NCBI RefSeq assembly: GCF_001583435.1 | Contig: NZ_CP013251.1 | Span: 972,501-1,036,500, forward strand | Length of the DNA stretch: 64,000 bases | Reading direction: 5' to 3' | DNA from: Endozoicomonas montiporae CL-33 | Lineage (GTDB): Bacteria; Pseudomonadota; Gammaproteobacteria; Pseudomonadales; Endozoicomonadaceae | Shown here: one piece after another, positions 28,892-37,202 of the stretch | How positions within the stretch are numbered: the first letter of the stretch is position 1 | Layout of the letters: each line of letters opens with the position of its first letter | The notes under the pieces: generated by a model | Seen by the model: only the letters and a program-made list of their open reading frames with translations | What the model was told of the DNA's origin: nothing | Database searches by the model: none | Translations under genes and position numbers: made by a program

Positions 28892-29275
28892 TTACGCCCT
28901 GTCCTTACGCTGCGAGGCTCTCCACTCCTGCATGTCCCTGCGCTGCTTTCTTGAAAGCATCTTGTTGAGGGCGTCGTTGTAATTGTTACGGTTAGCTCTG
29001 CGGGCCGCGTTACGGGCATTCCGATCATCAGGAAACTCTTTGTTTGCGGCCTGCTGCTGTCGGTACAGATTTTTCTTCAGCTCCATCAGTTGCTTTTGCT
29101 TGTCTTCAGACAGGTTGAGTACGCGGGTCTTCTCCTGAACCTGTTGCCTGAAGCGCATCATGAACTGCGGTGGCACCTGATCGGCGTGGGCTGTTGGAGC
29201 AGCGTGAGCTGCGGTAACGCTCATGGAAGTGCTCAGAACAAGACCTGACAATATGCTTACGATAGCCTTTTTCAT
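28892..29275 (-). CDS. Spy/CpxP-like small periplasmic protein, single-domain form
   Basis: 127 residues with a signal peptide (MKKAIVSILSGLVLSTSMSV, cleavage near AHA). The mature part is highly basic and helical, with LSEDKQKQLMELKKNLYRQQ, then ARNAARRANRNNY and SRKQRRDMQEW. This is the LTxxQ-like helical hairpin of Spy/CpxP chaperones. The same block, including RQQQAANKEFPDDRNARNAA, recurs as the second half of the protein at 48230-48862. Function may be a periplasmic chaperone or adaptor. GAAATGTTTC lies 40 bp upstream. Confidence 0.65.
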   Translation of the reverse strand: MKKAIVSILSGLVLSTSMSVTAAHAAPTAHADQVPPQFMMRFRQQVQEKTRVLNLSEDKQKQLMELKKNLYRQQQAANKEFPDDRNARNAARRANRNNYNDALNKMLSRKQRRDMQEWRASQRKDRA

Positions 29276-29575
29276 CTTTTACTCTTAAAACAACAACGAT
29301 TAGAAGAATTTACACGAAATGTTTCGGCAATATTGACTTTACATAACGGAAAGGATGAGTTCAACACTCCTGTAACGTATATGATAAGAAGTAGCTCAAA
29401 ATATTACGCAAAGTTAAACAATTCTGATACAAGTCAATTTATTAGTCATAAGAAATAAGAACCGGCATGTACTGAGTGATAGTGGTCTGCTTTTAAAGGC
29501 GAGTTGAAGTGTGGCGTTTCCATCCCGAGTATGAAAACGCATCAGCAACTCAACGCTGGCCGACTTACGGGAAGG
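29276..29575 (-). promoter_or_regulatory. Upstream region of Spy-like gene with operator variant at 29316-29325
   Basis: About 300 bp without a gene. CGAAATGTTTCG at 29315-29326 is a near-palindrome differing from the locus operator by one base. The right edge holds the original sequence downstream of the ABC transporter operon, up to the IS1 insertion point at 29576. Confidence 0.5.
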
Positions 29576-30438
29576 GGTAGTGGGCCAGAACTGTTATATC
29601 GCGTGAATATTGACCCCAAACTCAACTTTATTAATCAATAATCCAATAACAATATCGTGCATCTTTTCGAGCTTTGAAAAACAAATTGTCTTTCTGGCCA
29701 ACCGTTTAATCCAAGTCCGAAAATTAAGGTTTTTACGCTCTATCTTCTGAGTGTTTGCTTTACCAATAATATGCATGTTTTCATCAAGGTGTCGCTCATA
29801 GGCTCCCCAATCATCGGTGTAAAATTTATTAATACCAAATGGCTTCAGAAGTGTTTTGAGTTCTTTAAAAACTTCATCTTTCCGTTTTCCGAAAACATAA
29901 GCAAGCACGGTATTTGTAGCGTGATCAACAGCATACCAAAGCCAGCGTTGGTTCGATTTATCATGAACATACGACCACTGCTCATCTAGCTCAGCCTCTT
30001 GGCAGACAAGCCCTACATGAATAATTGCATCTGACTTGAGATCAATAGTTTGAATATTTGGGTTGACCTTTACCAGACCGCTTTCTTTTTTTTTAGAGTC
30101 TTTATTACTGTTGTCTTGCTTATTCCGAGTACTTTACTTGTATCCCTGATTCCGCTGCCATTTATTGCCATATCGATGATTTTTTCTTTAACGCCAGGCT
30201 CACAGGCCTTGTAGCGATATTCAAGCATGAAGGTTTTGATTTCACATTTGTCATTACAGCAATAGTATCGTGGAACATCATGAGTGCTGTATCCGAAAGG
30301 CCGAACTTGGTTACTGCCACATGTTGTACAGAGGACTTGCGTAAGGCACATTTTTAAACCGCATTTTTCAAAGTTGCCGAATGTCGTATTTTAGCAGACA
30401 GGGCTAGAATCACAGAACTGTGCCACTACCCGGGAAGG
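29568..30438 (-). mobile_element. IS1-family insertion sequence with 8-bp target duplication
   Basis: The element proper is 29576-30430 (855 bp). The left end GGTAGTGGGCCAGAACTGTT and the inverted right end GGTAGTGGCACAGTTCTGTG are terminal inverted repeats of about 22 bp. CGGGAAGG at 29568-29575 and 30431-30438 is a perfect 8-bp duplication. It carries overlapping insA and insB frames on the minus strand. It inserted at the last sense codon of the ABC ATPase gene. Confidence 0.95.
29594..30351 (-). CDS. IS1-family transposase InsAB' (by -1 frameshift), with InsA in the zero frame
   Basis: The zero frame (30351 to 30070) encodes InsA of 93 residues: a zinc finger with CTTCGSNQVRPFGYSTH and CCNDKC, then an HTH (INGSGIRDTSKVLGISKTTV), ending KKKKAVW. 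The InsB' frame begins in the -1 frame at the A9 run (T9 at 30086-30094). It reads through SGLVKVNPNIQTIDLKSDA and ELDEQWSYV to the DDE-like HATNTVLAYVFGKR and stops at 29594. IS1 makes its transposase by -1 frameshifting at such an A run, so the arrangement looks functional. Confidence 0.9.
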
Positions 30439-31909
30439 CTTTATCTCCACCAAGCTTTATTATTCGGCCGCAAATCTGATTTAATGCCGCCTGGTCATGG
30501 CTGACCAGTATTAAAGCGCAACCAATTCTCCGGGTATGTTTTAGCAGTAATGAGAGTGTTTCAGAAGCGACTATCGGATCCAGTCGGGAGACAGGTTCGT
30601 CTGCAACCAACAGTTTCGGTCTCATCATCAACGCTCGAAGTAAAGCAAAGCGTTGCAGCTCACCGCCTGAAACCTGCGAGGGTCTTCTCTCAAGCAGTTT
30701 TTTATCCAGCCTGAGCCTGTCAAGCCAATGTGGTATTTCAGCTTTATTAAGGCTGTGCAGCCTGCACAGATCATCCAGGTTCTGGCTCAATGTTATGGTC
30801 TGGGGGAAAGCGGAGGGCGGATCCTGATACAGTTTTAACATTTTTCCACGGGTAAGTAAGGGTGAGTGCCGGACGCCCCCTTCATCGGTTTTAACAAGCC
30901 CCAGTATCATGTCTGCAAGAGTGGATTTACCGGCTCCACTGCCCCCTGACAGGCCGATTATTTCACCTTCGCCGATGGTCAGGTTCAGGTCTGAGAACAG
31001 TGGTTTGCCACCACGCGTTTTGCTGGCCCGGCTGATGGTCACCAGAGGGCTTTCGTCGTATGAAAGGTTTGAGGTTACTGCCGAAAACACAGGAGAGTGC
31101 GCGGCAATCAGTGCTCTGCCGTAAGCTGAAGCCGGGTTTTGAAGAATGTCATGGGCTTTTCCCTGTTCAACACAAGAACCCTGTCGCATGACTATAAGGT
31201 CGCCTCCTAGCGCCCTGGCGACATCAATGTCATGTGTGATGGTGAGTAATGAGCCTTTATCGCTTTGCTTCCGTAAAAGCTCAATAATCCGTGACTTATG
31301 GCTGGCATCCAGCCCTTTGGTCGGCTCGTCCGCGATCAGGACATCCGCACCTGCCGCTGTGGCGCATAGATAGGCAAGGCGCTGCGCCATACCTCCGGAT
31401 AGCTGGTCAGGCACTTTCTCTCCATCAGTGCCTAGACCCAGTTCAGTCATACGTTTCAGGGTAATATTTGCCGATTCTTTCTCCGACAGGCCATTAACCA
31501 GCTGTTCAACCAGGGCAGCCTGCTGTTTGCCTGGCATAATCGGATCAAGGGAAAGCCAAGGTTCCTGAGGGAGCATAGCAATACGACATCCCCAGAGTTG
31601 TTCCAGCTCATCCAGCGTGTGATCGTCACGGCCAAAACGCCTTATATGACCAGAGCAGGTGAGTCCGGCTGGCAAAGCCCCCATAATGCTTTGGGCCAGC
31701 AGGCTTTTTCCGGAGCCGGTTTCGCCAAGAATGGTAACAGGGTTGCCAGTGCTCAACGTCAGGGATAAGCCGGAGACAATACATTCATTTACGGAATGAA
31801 TGGAAAGATTTTCTATCTCAATAACGGGAGTCAATTCTCTTGAGGCTGCTGCTGCCTCGTCGAAGGAAAGCTGGCTGCGTGCTACAGAATGACCTGCAAA
31901 ACTATTCAT
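30410..31909 (-). CDS. Oligopeptide/nickel-type ABC transporter, fused double ATPase
   Basis: About 499 residues with two ABC domains in one chain (DppD-DppF fused). First domain: Walker A GETGSGKSLLAQS, signature LSGGMAQRLA, Walker B VLIADEPTKGLD. Second: GGSGAGKSTLADM, VSGGELQRFALL, LLVADEPVSRLD. The start at 31909 is chosen for its strong site AGGAGGTGAAC; it overlaps the permease stop by 8 bp. The last six codons (GSGTVL) and the stop come from the IS1 end. Before insertion the protein ended ...DKAFP with TAA. The change is conservative and the gene is probably still functional. Confidence 0.9.
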   Translation of the reverse strand: MNSFAGHSVARSQLSFDEAAAASRELTPVIEIENLSIHSVNECIVSGLSLTLSTGNPVTILGETGSGKSLLAQSIMGALPAGLTCSGHIRRFGRDDHTLDELEQLWGCRIAMLPQEPWLSLDPIMPGKQQAALVEQLVNGLSEKESANITLKRMTELGLGTDGEKVPDQLSGGMAQRLAYLCATAAGADVLIADEPTKGLDASHKSRIIELLRKQSDKGSLLTITHDIDVARALGGDLIVMRQGSCVEQGKAHDILQNPASAYGRALIAAHSPVFSAVTSNLSYDESPLVTISRASKTRGGKPLFSDLNLTIGEGEIIGLSGGSGAGKSTLADMILGLVKTDEGGVRHSPLLTRGKMLKLYQDPPSAFPQTITLSQNLDDLCRLHSLNKAEIPHWLDRLRLDKKLLERRPSQVSGGELQRFALLRALMMRPKLLVADEPVSRLDPIVASETLSLLLKHTRRIGCALILVSHDQAALNQICGRIIKLGGDKAFPGSGTVL

Positions 31910-32699
31910 GTTCACCTCCTGCAATGAGGTGAAATCCAAGTACCAGTAAAATGACTGCGGTCAAAGGTTGGAGCAGCACCCATGCTGCGTCAGAGTAATA
32001 GGGAAACAGTTCGACCATCATCAGACCCAGTTCTGCGTGGGGAGGTCTGAGTCCAACATAGACAAAACCAATGGAAGCCAGTGCAAGCACAGAGTTACCG
32101 GCACCAAAGCAGGCCAGAGTATAAATATCTTTCTTGCAAGCCGGCCAAAGATGACGCTTAAACACATACCATGGGCCAAATCCGTAAAGCAGGGAAGCTT
32201 CAACTTCCGGGGAGTTCATGACAGTGATGGTTCTGGCGCGAATCACCCGAAAGTATTCGACCCACAGAACCAGAGAGATCGCTATATATAAAATGAAGAA
32301 TGAACCGGGAACCAGCGCGCCAAACAGCAGCACCAGAACCAGTCCCGGCAACGCCAGCAGAATATTGACGACAATGGACAGAATACGGTCAATCCAGCCC
32401 CGCTTCCAACCGGCAACAACGCCCAGTGACACACCAAGGGTAGCGGACGTCAATACACTGAATACTGCCATCAAGATAGAAGTCTGTAACGCTGATGAAA
32501 GACGGGCCAAGTTGCTTCGACCAAACTGGTCTGTGCCAAGAGGCTCAGCCAGGGTAGGCGCATGAAAGACCTGATCCAGATTCTGACTTGCCGGATTGTG
32601 TCCCCAGAACAGGGTTTCCAGCACCACCAGGCTCAGCAGGAACAACAGCAGTGCCGCCCCAAGATACTGTGAGGGCCTTAATTGAATGTCGGCTTTCAT
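31902..32699 (-). CDS. Oligopeptide/nickel-type ABC permease, DppC/NikC-like
   Basis: 265 residues with about five or six membrane segments. The N-terminus ALLLFLLSLVVLETLFWGHN and the segment EPLGTDQFGRSNLARL are hallmarks of the DppC/OppC/NikC group. It overlaps the other permease gene by one base and the ATPase gene by eight, so it is translationally coupled. Confidence 0.9.
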   Translation of the reverse strand: MKADIQLRPSQYLGAALLLFLLSLVVLETLFWGHNPASQNLDQVFHAPTLAEPLGTDQFGRSNLARLSSALQTSILMAVFSVLTSATLGVSLGVVAGWKRGWIDRILSIVVNILLALPGLVLVLLFGALVPGSFFILYIAISLVLWVEYFRVIRARTITVMNSPEVEASLLYGFGPWYVFKRHLWPACKKDIYTLACFGAGNSVLALASIGFVYVGLRPPHAELGLMMVELFPYYSDAAWVLLQPLTAVILLVLGFHLIAGGEHE

Positions 32700-33646
32700 T
32701 ACGATAAGGTCTCTTCTCTCTGTCTCGGGTCAAGCTTGAATACAATAAGGTCTGCTACCGTATTGATAGCTACAAATATCAGGCCCATAACCAGCGCAGC
32801 CCCCTGAATCATCGGTACGTCCCGGGCGAAGATGGCATGGGCCAGCGCATGGCCAATACCCGGCCAGGAAAACAGGGACTCTATCATGACGATACCTTCA
32901 ATCAGGTTGATCGCCTGTATGCTGACAAAGGCGACAACCGGCAAGGCAATATTGGGAGATGCGTGATGCGTAAAAGCCTGCTGTTCTGTTAATCCCTTAA
33001 AACGTGCAAACCGGTAAAAAGGTGATGCCAGAACATCGCAGGTTGAATTGCGAATCATCCTGCTGGATATGGCGGCCAGCGTCAGAGCCAGAGAGAGGGC
33101 TGGCAGTATAAGGTATTCGCTGCTGCCAAAACCGGCGACGGGAAACCATCCCAGTTTCAGGGAAAAAGCAAGGACCATCAACAGGCCAATGACAAACACG
33201 GGCTGCGCCCTGAGTATAACCGATACCATTAACGACAGCCGGTCACCTGCTCCGCCAGCATGCCGTCCGGCATAAAGTCCAACAGGGACGGCAATGAGCA
33301 AGGCAAAGAAACTGGCAAAGACAGCCAGCTCCAGGGAGCTTCCCAGCTGATGGGCAAGTTCCTGAGTAACCGGATTTTCTGAAACCAGAGAATCGCCCAG
33401 GTTAAACCGGAGCAGATTTAGCAGCCACTCCAGATATTGAACAATAGCGGGACGATCAAGGCCCAGGTCTGCCCTCACGGCTTCTGCCGCAGCCTGGCTG
33501 ACATAGTCATAGCCGTAGCGTCCGGCGGCGATACGGTAGGCAAAGTCACCGGGCAGCAGTCGCATCATAATAAACGTCAACGTCCCTACGCCCCAGGCAA
33601 CAAAAGCAGCCTGTGCCGCACGCCTGAGAAGAATTTGTTTAATCAA
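32699..33646 (-). CDS. Oligopeptide/nickel-type ABC permease, DppB/NikB-like
   Basis: About 315 residues, DppB/OppB/NikB group: TLTFIMMRLLPGDFA near the N-terminus, then YLEWLLNLLRFNLGDSLVSE and the EAA-like loop ending IVMIESLFSWPGIGHALAHA. A TTG at 33646, preceded by GGAG at 7 bp, is preferred over the in-frame ATG at 33679, which would overlap the binding-protein gene by 41 bp. The start is inferred. Confidence 0.85.
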   Translation of the reverse strand: MIKQILLRRAAQAAFVAWGVGTLTFIMMRLLPGDFAYRIAAGRYGYDYVSQAAAEAVRADLGLDRPAIVQYLEWLLNLLRFNLGDSLVSENPVTQELAHQLGSSLELAVFASFFALLIAVPVGLYAGRHAGGAGDRLSLMVSVILRAQPVFVIGLLMVLAFSLKLGWFPVAGFGSSEYLILPALSLALTLAAISSRMIRNSTCDVLASPFYRFARFKGLTEQQAFTHHASPNIALPVVAFVSIQAINLIEGIVMIESLFSWPGIGHALAHAIFARDVPMIQGAALVMGLIFVAINTVADLIVFKLDPRQREETLS

Positions 33647-35174
33647 AATACATCTCCGAAGCACGGTAGTTTTGCTCAAAAGGATCGTAGTAAAAGTTTT
33701 TGAGTCGTTTGTTGACAGCGATTTGCTGAGTGTAAAAAATCACCGGAATAACAGGCATCTCTTCTGCAAGAATCGAAGCGGCTTGCTGTGACAGTTTGAA
33801 ATAGGCTTCGCTGTCCAGAGTCAGGGTCATCTCACTGAGAAGTTGGTTTAACTCGCCTGAGGTCCAGTTCATGTGTCCCCAGTCGCTGCCAAGGTGGGTT
33901 CTGGTATCGTCAAACAGTAATGCCAGGGGATCATTGGCCCAGGCGAAATTCCGGGCCACCAGTGCCAGTTCAAGTGTACCTTGCTGATGCAGGTAAGGGA
34001 TGTCACTGGAATTGCCGACATAAATAGTTACTTCGATACCCAGATCCCATAACTGCGCCTGGATAGCTGTTGCCACAACCGTCATTTCAGGGCGGTCGGC
34101 GTAGGTCACAAGCCCCAGGCTGAAACGTCTGCCATCGCGAACGCGAACACCGTCATCACCGGTAATCCAGCCTTGACCTGTCAGGATTTCCCTGGCTTTT
34201 TGCAGGCTTTTCTGACCTTCCAGCTCCTTCATGTGCCAGTCGCCCAAGGCGGGCGGGAACAGCTGGTAGGCTTCGGAGCCGGGTACCCTGATAATCCTTT
34301 CGGCAATGCCTTCACGGTCCAGGGCAAGGCTCAGGGCTTGCCTTGTTTCGACAGTATTCAGATAAGGGTGTTCATTATTCAGCTTCAACAGCAGTGTACG
34401 GGGAATGGACTCGCTGTAAACATCAACATTCGGAGCCTGCTCCAGCATGCTGATGCTGGCCGGGTCAAGCGTATAGATGATGTCTGCCTGTCCGCTTCGT
34501 GCCTGCAGTGCCCGGCTTTCAGCACGGTGTCCAGTAAGGTACTGTATCTGCCTGATTCTGGCCGGTTCTCCCCAGTAGTTATCAAACCGCTCTACATCCA
34601 GCTTGTGAGGAGGGGACAAGAGCTGGATCTGGTAAGGGCCTGTGCCTTTCAGTATGGCAATAGCCCTTCCATTTTTTTGCTCAAAAGACGATGGAGCGGC
34701 AATAGCAGTTGAAAAGTGGGACAGTACGTAGAGTAGTGGCCGATAGGGTTGTTCCAGTTCAAAAACGACTTCATAATCACCTTCAAAATAGAGCTTATTC
34801 AAAGGTAGCTGATGAATAATTCCGGGCTTTTTCAGTGCCTGTTGCAGGGAAAAGACGACAACTTCTGCCGTCATTGCTGTCCCGTCATGGAATAGTACGT
34901 CAGGGCGCAAGGTGAAACGCCATGTCAGACGATCGTCGCTGGTTTGCCAGTGGGTAGCCAGTTTAGGTTGTATACTGCCGTCTGGCTGAATTTCTACCAG
35001 GGTTTCAGTGACCTGGAAGCGTGAAAAGATATAACCGTCTTTGGACAAATCCTGACTGGTGTACTCAAAGGGGGCGCCAATCACCAGCGTCTGATTCAGG
35101 TCAACGCCCTTATAGGACGCTGCCAGCCAGATGGTTAGCATGATAGCTACAACGATAAAAGTTTTTTTAAACAT
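33639..35174 (-). CDS. ABC transporter substrate-binding protein, family 5 (DppA/NikA-like)
   Basis: 511 residues with an N-terminal hydrophobic segment (FIVVAIMLTIWLAASY), a signal peptide or anchor. Family 5 landmarks are VTETLVEIQPDGSIQPKLAT, the WRFTLRPDVLFHDGT block and VERFDNYWGEPARI. The order of features is closest to nickel-binding NikA, but dipeptide or opine substrates cannot be excluded. It is the first gene of a four-gene operon lying between the two sulfatase genes. It has no visible GAAACGTTTC site, so it may not belong to the glucan regulon. Confidence 0.85.
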   Translation of the reverse strand: MFKKTFIVVAIMLTIWLAASYKGVDLNQTLVIGAPFEYTSQDLSKDGYIFSRFQVTETLVEIQPDGSIQPKLATHWQTSDDRLTWRFTLRPDVLFHDGTAMTAEVVVFSLQQALKKPGIIHQLPLNKLYFEGDYEVVFELEQPYRPLLYVLSHFSTAIAAPSSFEQKNGRAIAILKGTGPYQIQLLSPPHKLDVERFDNYWGEPARIRQIQYLTGHRAESRALQARSGQADIIYTLDPASISMLEQAPNVDVYSESIPRTLLLKLNNEHPYLNTVETRQALSLALDREGIAERIIRVPGSEAYQLFPPALGDWHMKELEGQKSLQKAREILTGQGWITGDDGVRVRDGRRFSLGLVTYADRPEMTVVATAIQAQLWDLGIEVTIYVGNSSDIPYLHQQGTLELALVARNFAWANDPLALLFDDTRTHLGSDWGHMNWTSGELNQLLSEMTLTLDSEAYFKLSQQAASILAEEMPVIPVIFYTQQIAVNKRLKNFYYDPFEQNYRASEMYFD

Positions 35175-35288
35175 TCAGAAAATTCTTAGGTTGCACTTTG
35201 AAAGAGTTCTAATACTAACTGGTGATAACAGCCCCACACGCATAAGCTTTCCTGGGAGCCTGTGTCAGGGCTAAAGACGTTTTGTATG

Positions 35289-35312
35289 AAAAAACCCGCT
35301 AGTTAAAGCGGG
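35289..35312 (-). terminator. Rho-independent terminator of the second sulfatase gene
   Basis: On the minus strand CCCGCT (35312-35307) pairs with AGCGGG (35300-35295), followed by TTTTTT. It is 38 bp after the stop codon. Confidence 0.9.
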
Positions 35313-35349
35313 CTGGAATTAAGTGGGTAAATCGTCAGGAGATCAGTGC

Positions 35350-36855
35350 TTATCTGCCGTTGGCTTTTTTGTTGTATTCCTTGACGTCGGTGATTTCACC
35401 AGCGTAGAAGCCCATGTTACGGTTCTGGGGTTTGTAGCTCAGCTTGTTAACAGGCAGAGTCGCTTCCCAAGCGTCAAACTTGTTCTGCAGCTCCTGGGCT
35501 TTCTCCGGGTGCTTACTGACCAGGTCGTCCCATTCGCCAGGATCGTTTTCGATGTTGAACAGGCGGATAGTCTGAGGGCCACTCTGGCTGTTCCAGGTTA
35601 GTTTCCAGTCACCATCGCGGATCGCGTAATCGTCGTCACGACGCCAGTACATGGTTTCATGAGGTCCATCTTCACCCATTTCACCTTTCAGGTAAGGCAT
35701 CAGGTCTTTACCGTCAAACGGAGTAGCACCAGACCAGAGCTCAGTACCGGCCACTGCGGCAATGGTTGGTACGATGTCCATAGAGGAAACCATCTGTTTA
35801 TATTCCTGACCAGCAGGAATTTTACCTGGCCAGCGTGCAACAAACGGTACACGAATACCCCCTTCATAGGTGTCACCCTTGAAGCCGTTGAATGGACCAG
35901 GGCTCGACATGGTGGTTTCGCCGCGCTGCTTCTGGACAGGCTGCGCAAAGCCCTGGCCACGAGGTGTACCATTGTCACTCATGAAAAATACAATGGTGTT
36001 ATCGTCAATGCCGTGATGCTTCAGTGAGTCCATCACTTCACCGATGCCATCGTCCAGTGCCAGGGCCATGCCTGCAAAATGTCTGCGCTCCTCACCGGCA
36101 ATACCTTCAGCGACCGGCAAATCTTTCAGCCGTTCAACGTAGCTTTCGGGTACCTGCCATGGGTGGTGAACGGCAAAGTGAGCCAGATACATAAAGAATG
36201 GTTCTTTACTTTTCACGGCCTCATCAATGAATTCAATGGCCTCGTCAGTAAACAATTCAGTCAGATAGCCATTGCTTTGCTGAATAGGCGGCTCTATTTC
36301 GGTATTGCGATAGATGGGCGCGAAACGCATGTGGGCATCAGGGTTGGTGGTGGACTTAAAGTAGTCGTGACTACCGTCCAGGAAGCCATAGAAGAAGTCG
36401 GCACCACGTTCGTTCGGCAGGCCCGTTAGTTCACCCAAGTGCCACTTACCGATTACTGCAGTCTGGTAGCCGTTGTCCTTCATCATTTCCATGGCCAGTG
36501 GCTGGCTGGATGGAATATGGTTTTCGTTAAAGTTACCGTAGATACCAAAGCGCTGCTGGTGAACACCGGTGATCATACCGGCACGGGACGGGCCACAGAT
36601 GGAAGCGGATACGTAAGCCTGTGAAAACCAAGTGCCTTCTTCTGCCAGTGCATCAATGTTTGGGGTTTTTATATCTTTGTAGCCATGGTAGCCAACGTCG
36701 CCCCAGCCCATATCGTCTACATAGATGATGATGACGTTAGGCCTGGTAGCTTCTGTATTTACAGAGGTGGCCTGTGTCGGTGCTGCAACCGCTGCCGCAC
36801 TATGGACAGTTGCTGAAACGGCCATTGCCAGCAAAGCTTTTTTAAGCTTGGACAT
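35350..36855 (-). CDS. Secreted FGly-type sulfatase, paralogue
   Basis: 501 residues with a signal peptide (SKLKKALLAMAVSATVHSAA). The sulfatase signature is complete: IIYVDDMGWGDVGYHGYKDI, the FGly site CGPSRAGMITG, GKWHLGE and MSDNGTPRGQG. Blocks such as YLAHFAVHHPWQVPESYVER and ETTMSSPGPFNGFKG are shared with the 27232-28731 enzyme, so the two are recent paralogues or a matched pair. It is transcribed away from the GH144 lipoprotein gene. TAAACGTTTC lies 32 bp before the start. Confidence 0.92.
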   Translation of the reverse strand: MSKLKKALLAMAVSATVHSAAAVAAPTQATSVNTEATRPNVIIIYVDDMGWGDVGYHGYKDIKTPNIDALAEEGTWFSQAYVSASICGPSRAGMITGVHQQRFGIYGNFNENHIPSSQPLAMEMMKDNGYQTAVIGKWHLGELTGLPNERGADFFYGFLDGSHDYFKSTTNPDAHMRFAPIYRNTEIEPPIQQSNGYLTELFTDEAIEFIDEAVKSKEPFFMYLAHFAVHHPWQVPESYVERLKDLPVAEGIAGEERRHFAGMALALDDGIGEVMDSLKHHGIDDNTIVFFMSDNGTPRGQGFAQPVQKQRGETTMSSPGPFNGFKGDTYEGGIRVPFVARWPGKIPAGQEYKQMVSSMDIVPTIAAVAGTELWSGATPFDGKDLMPYLKGEMGEDGPHETMYWRRDDDYAIRDGDWKLTWNSQSGPQTIRLFNIENDPGEWDDLVSKHPEKAQELQNKFDAWEATLPVNKLSYKPQNRNMGFYAGEITDVKEYNKKANGR

Positions 36856-37202
36856 TCCTATTAAACCTTTTGGTGCAAAGTGAGTATAAACGTTTCTCTT
36901 ATTCGCGTAAATCTACAGAGTAGACATCGTTATATCAATACAGTGCTGCAAAATAATCTAATCCATTGTACACAATGAGCTTTAACGTTGATGCATGTCA
37001 CTTGTGTTGTAATTATTTTGATTAAAGTCAATAGAGGTGATGACTTATGGGAACGAGTGGAAGAAGATGCAAGAAAATTATATTACGAAATGTTTCTACA
37101 TTCTCTGCGACATTTAAAGCTTTCTTCACAGGAGCTGCATCTGTATGTATCACATGATGGGCTACAGATATAAGTCGAAATAAATACATCGAGTGGAACT
37201 CA
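36856..37202. promoter_or_regulatory. Divergent regulatory region between sulfatase and GH144 lipoprotein
   Basis: 347 bp. TAAACGTTTC at 36887-36896 faces the sulfatase, and GAAATGTTTC at 37087-37096 faces the plus-strand gene; each differs from the perfect operator by one base. GATGCATGTCACTTGTGT near 36990 may be a CRP-like half-site. No gene is supported here. Confidence 0.6.

Noticed and set aside
36988..37173. 61-codon frame before the GH144 lipoprotein
   Set aside because: It covers the operator variant at 37087 and shows no domain; it is taken as promoter DNA.
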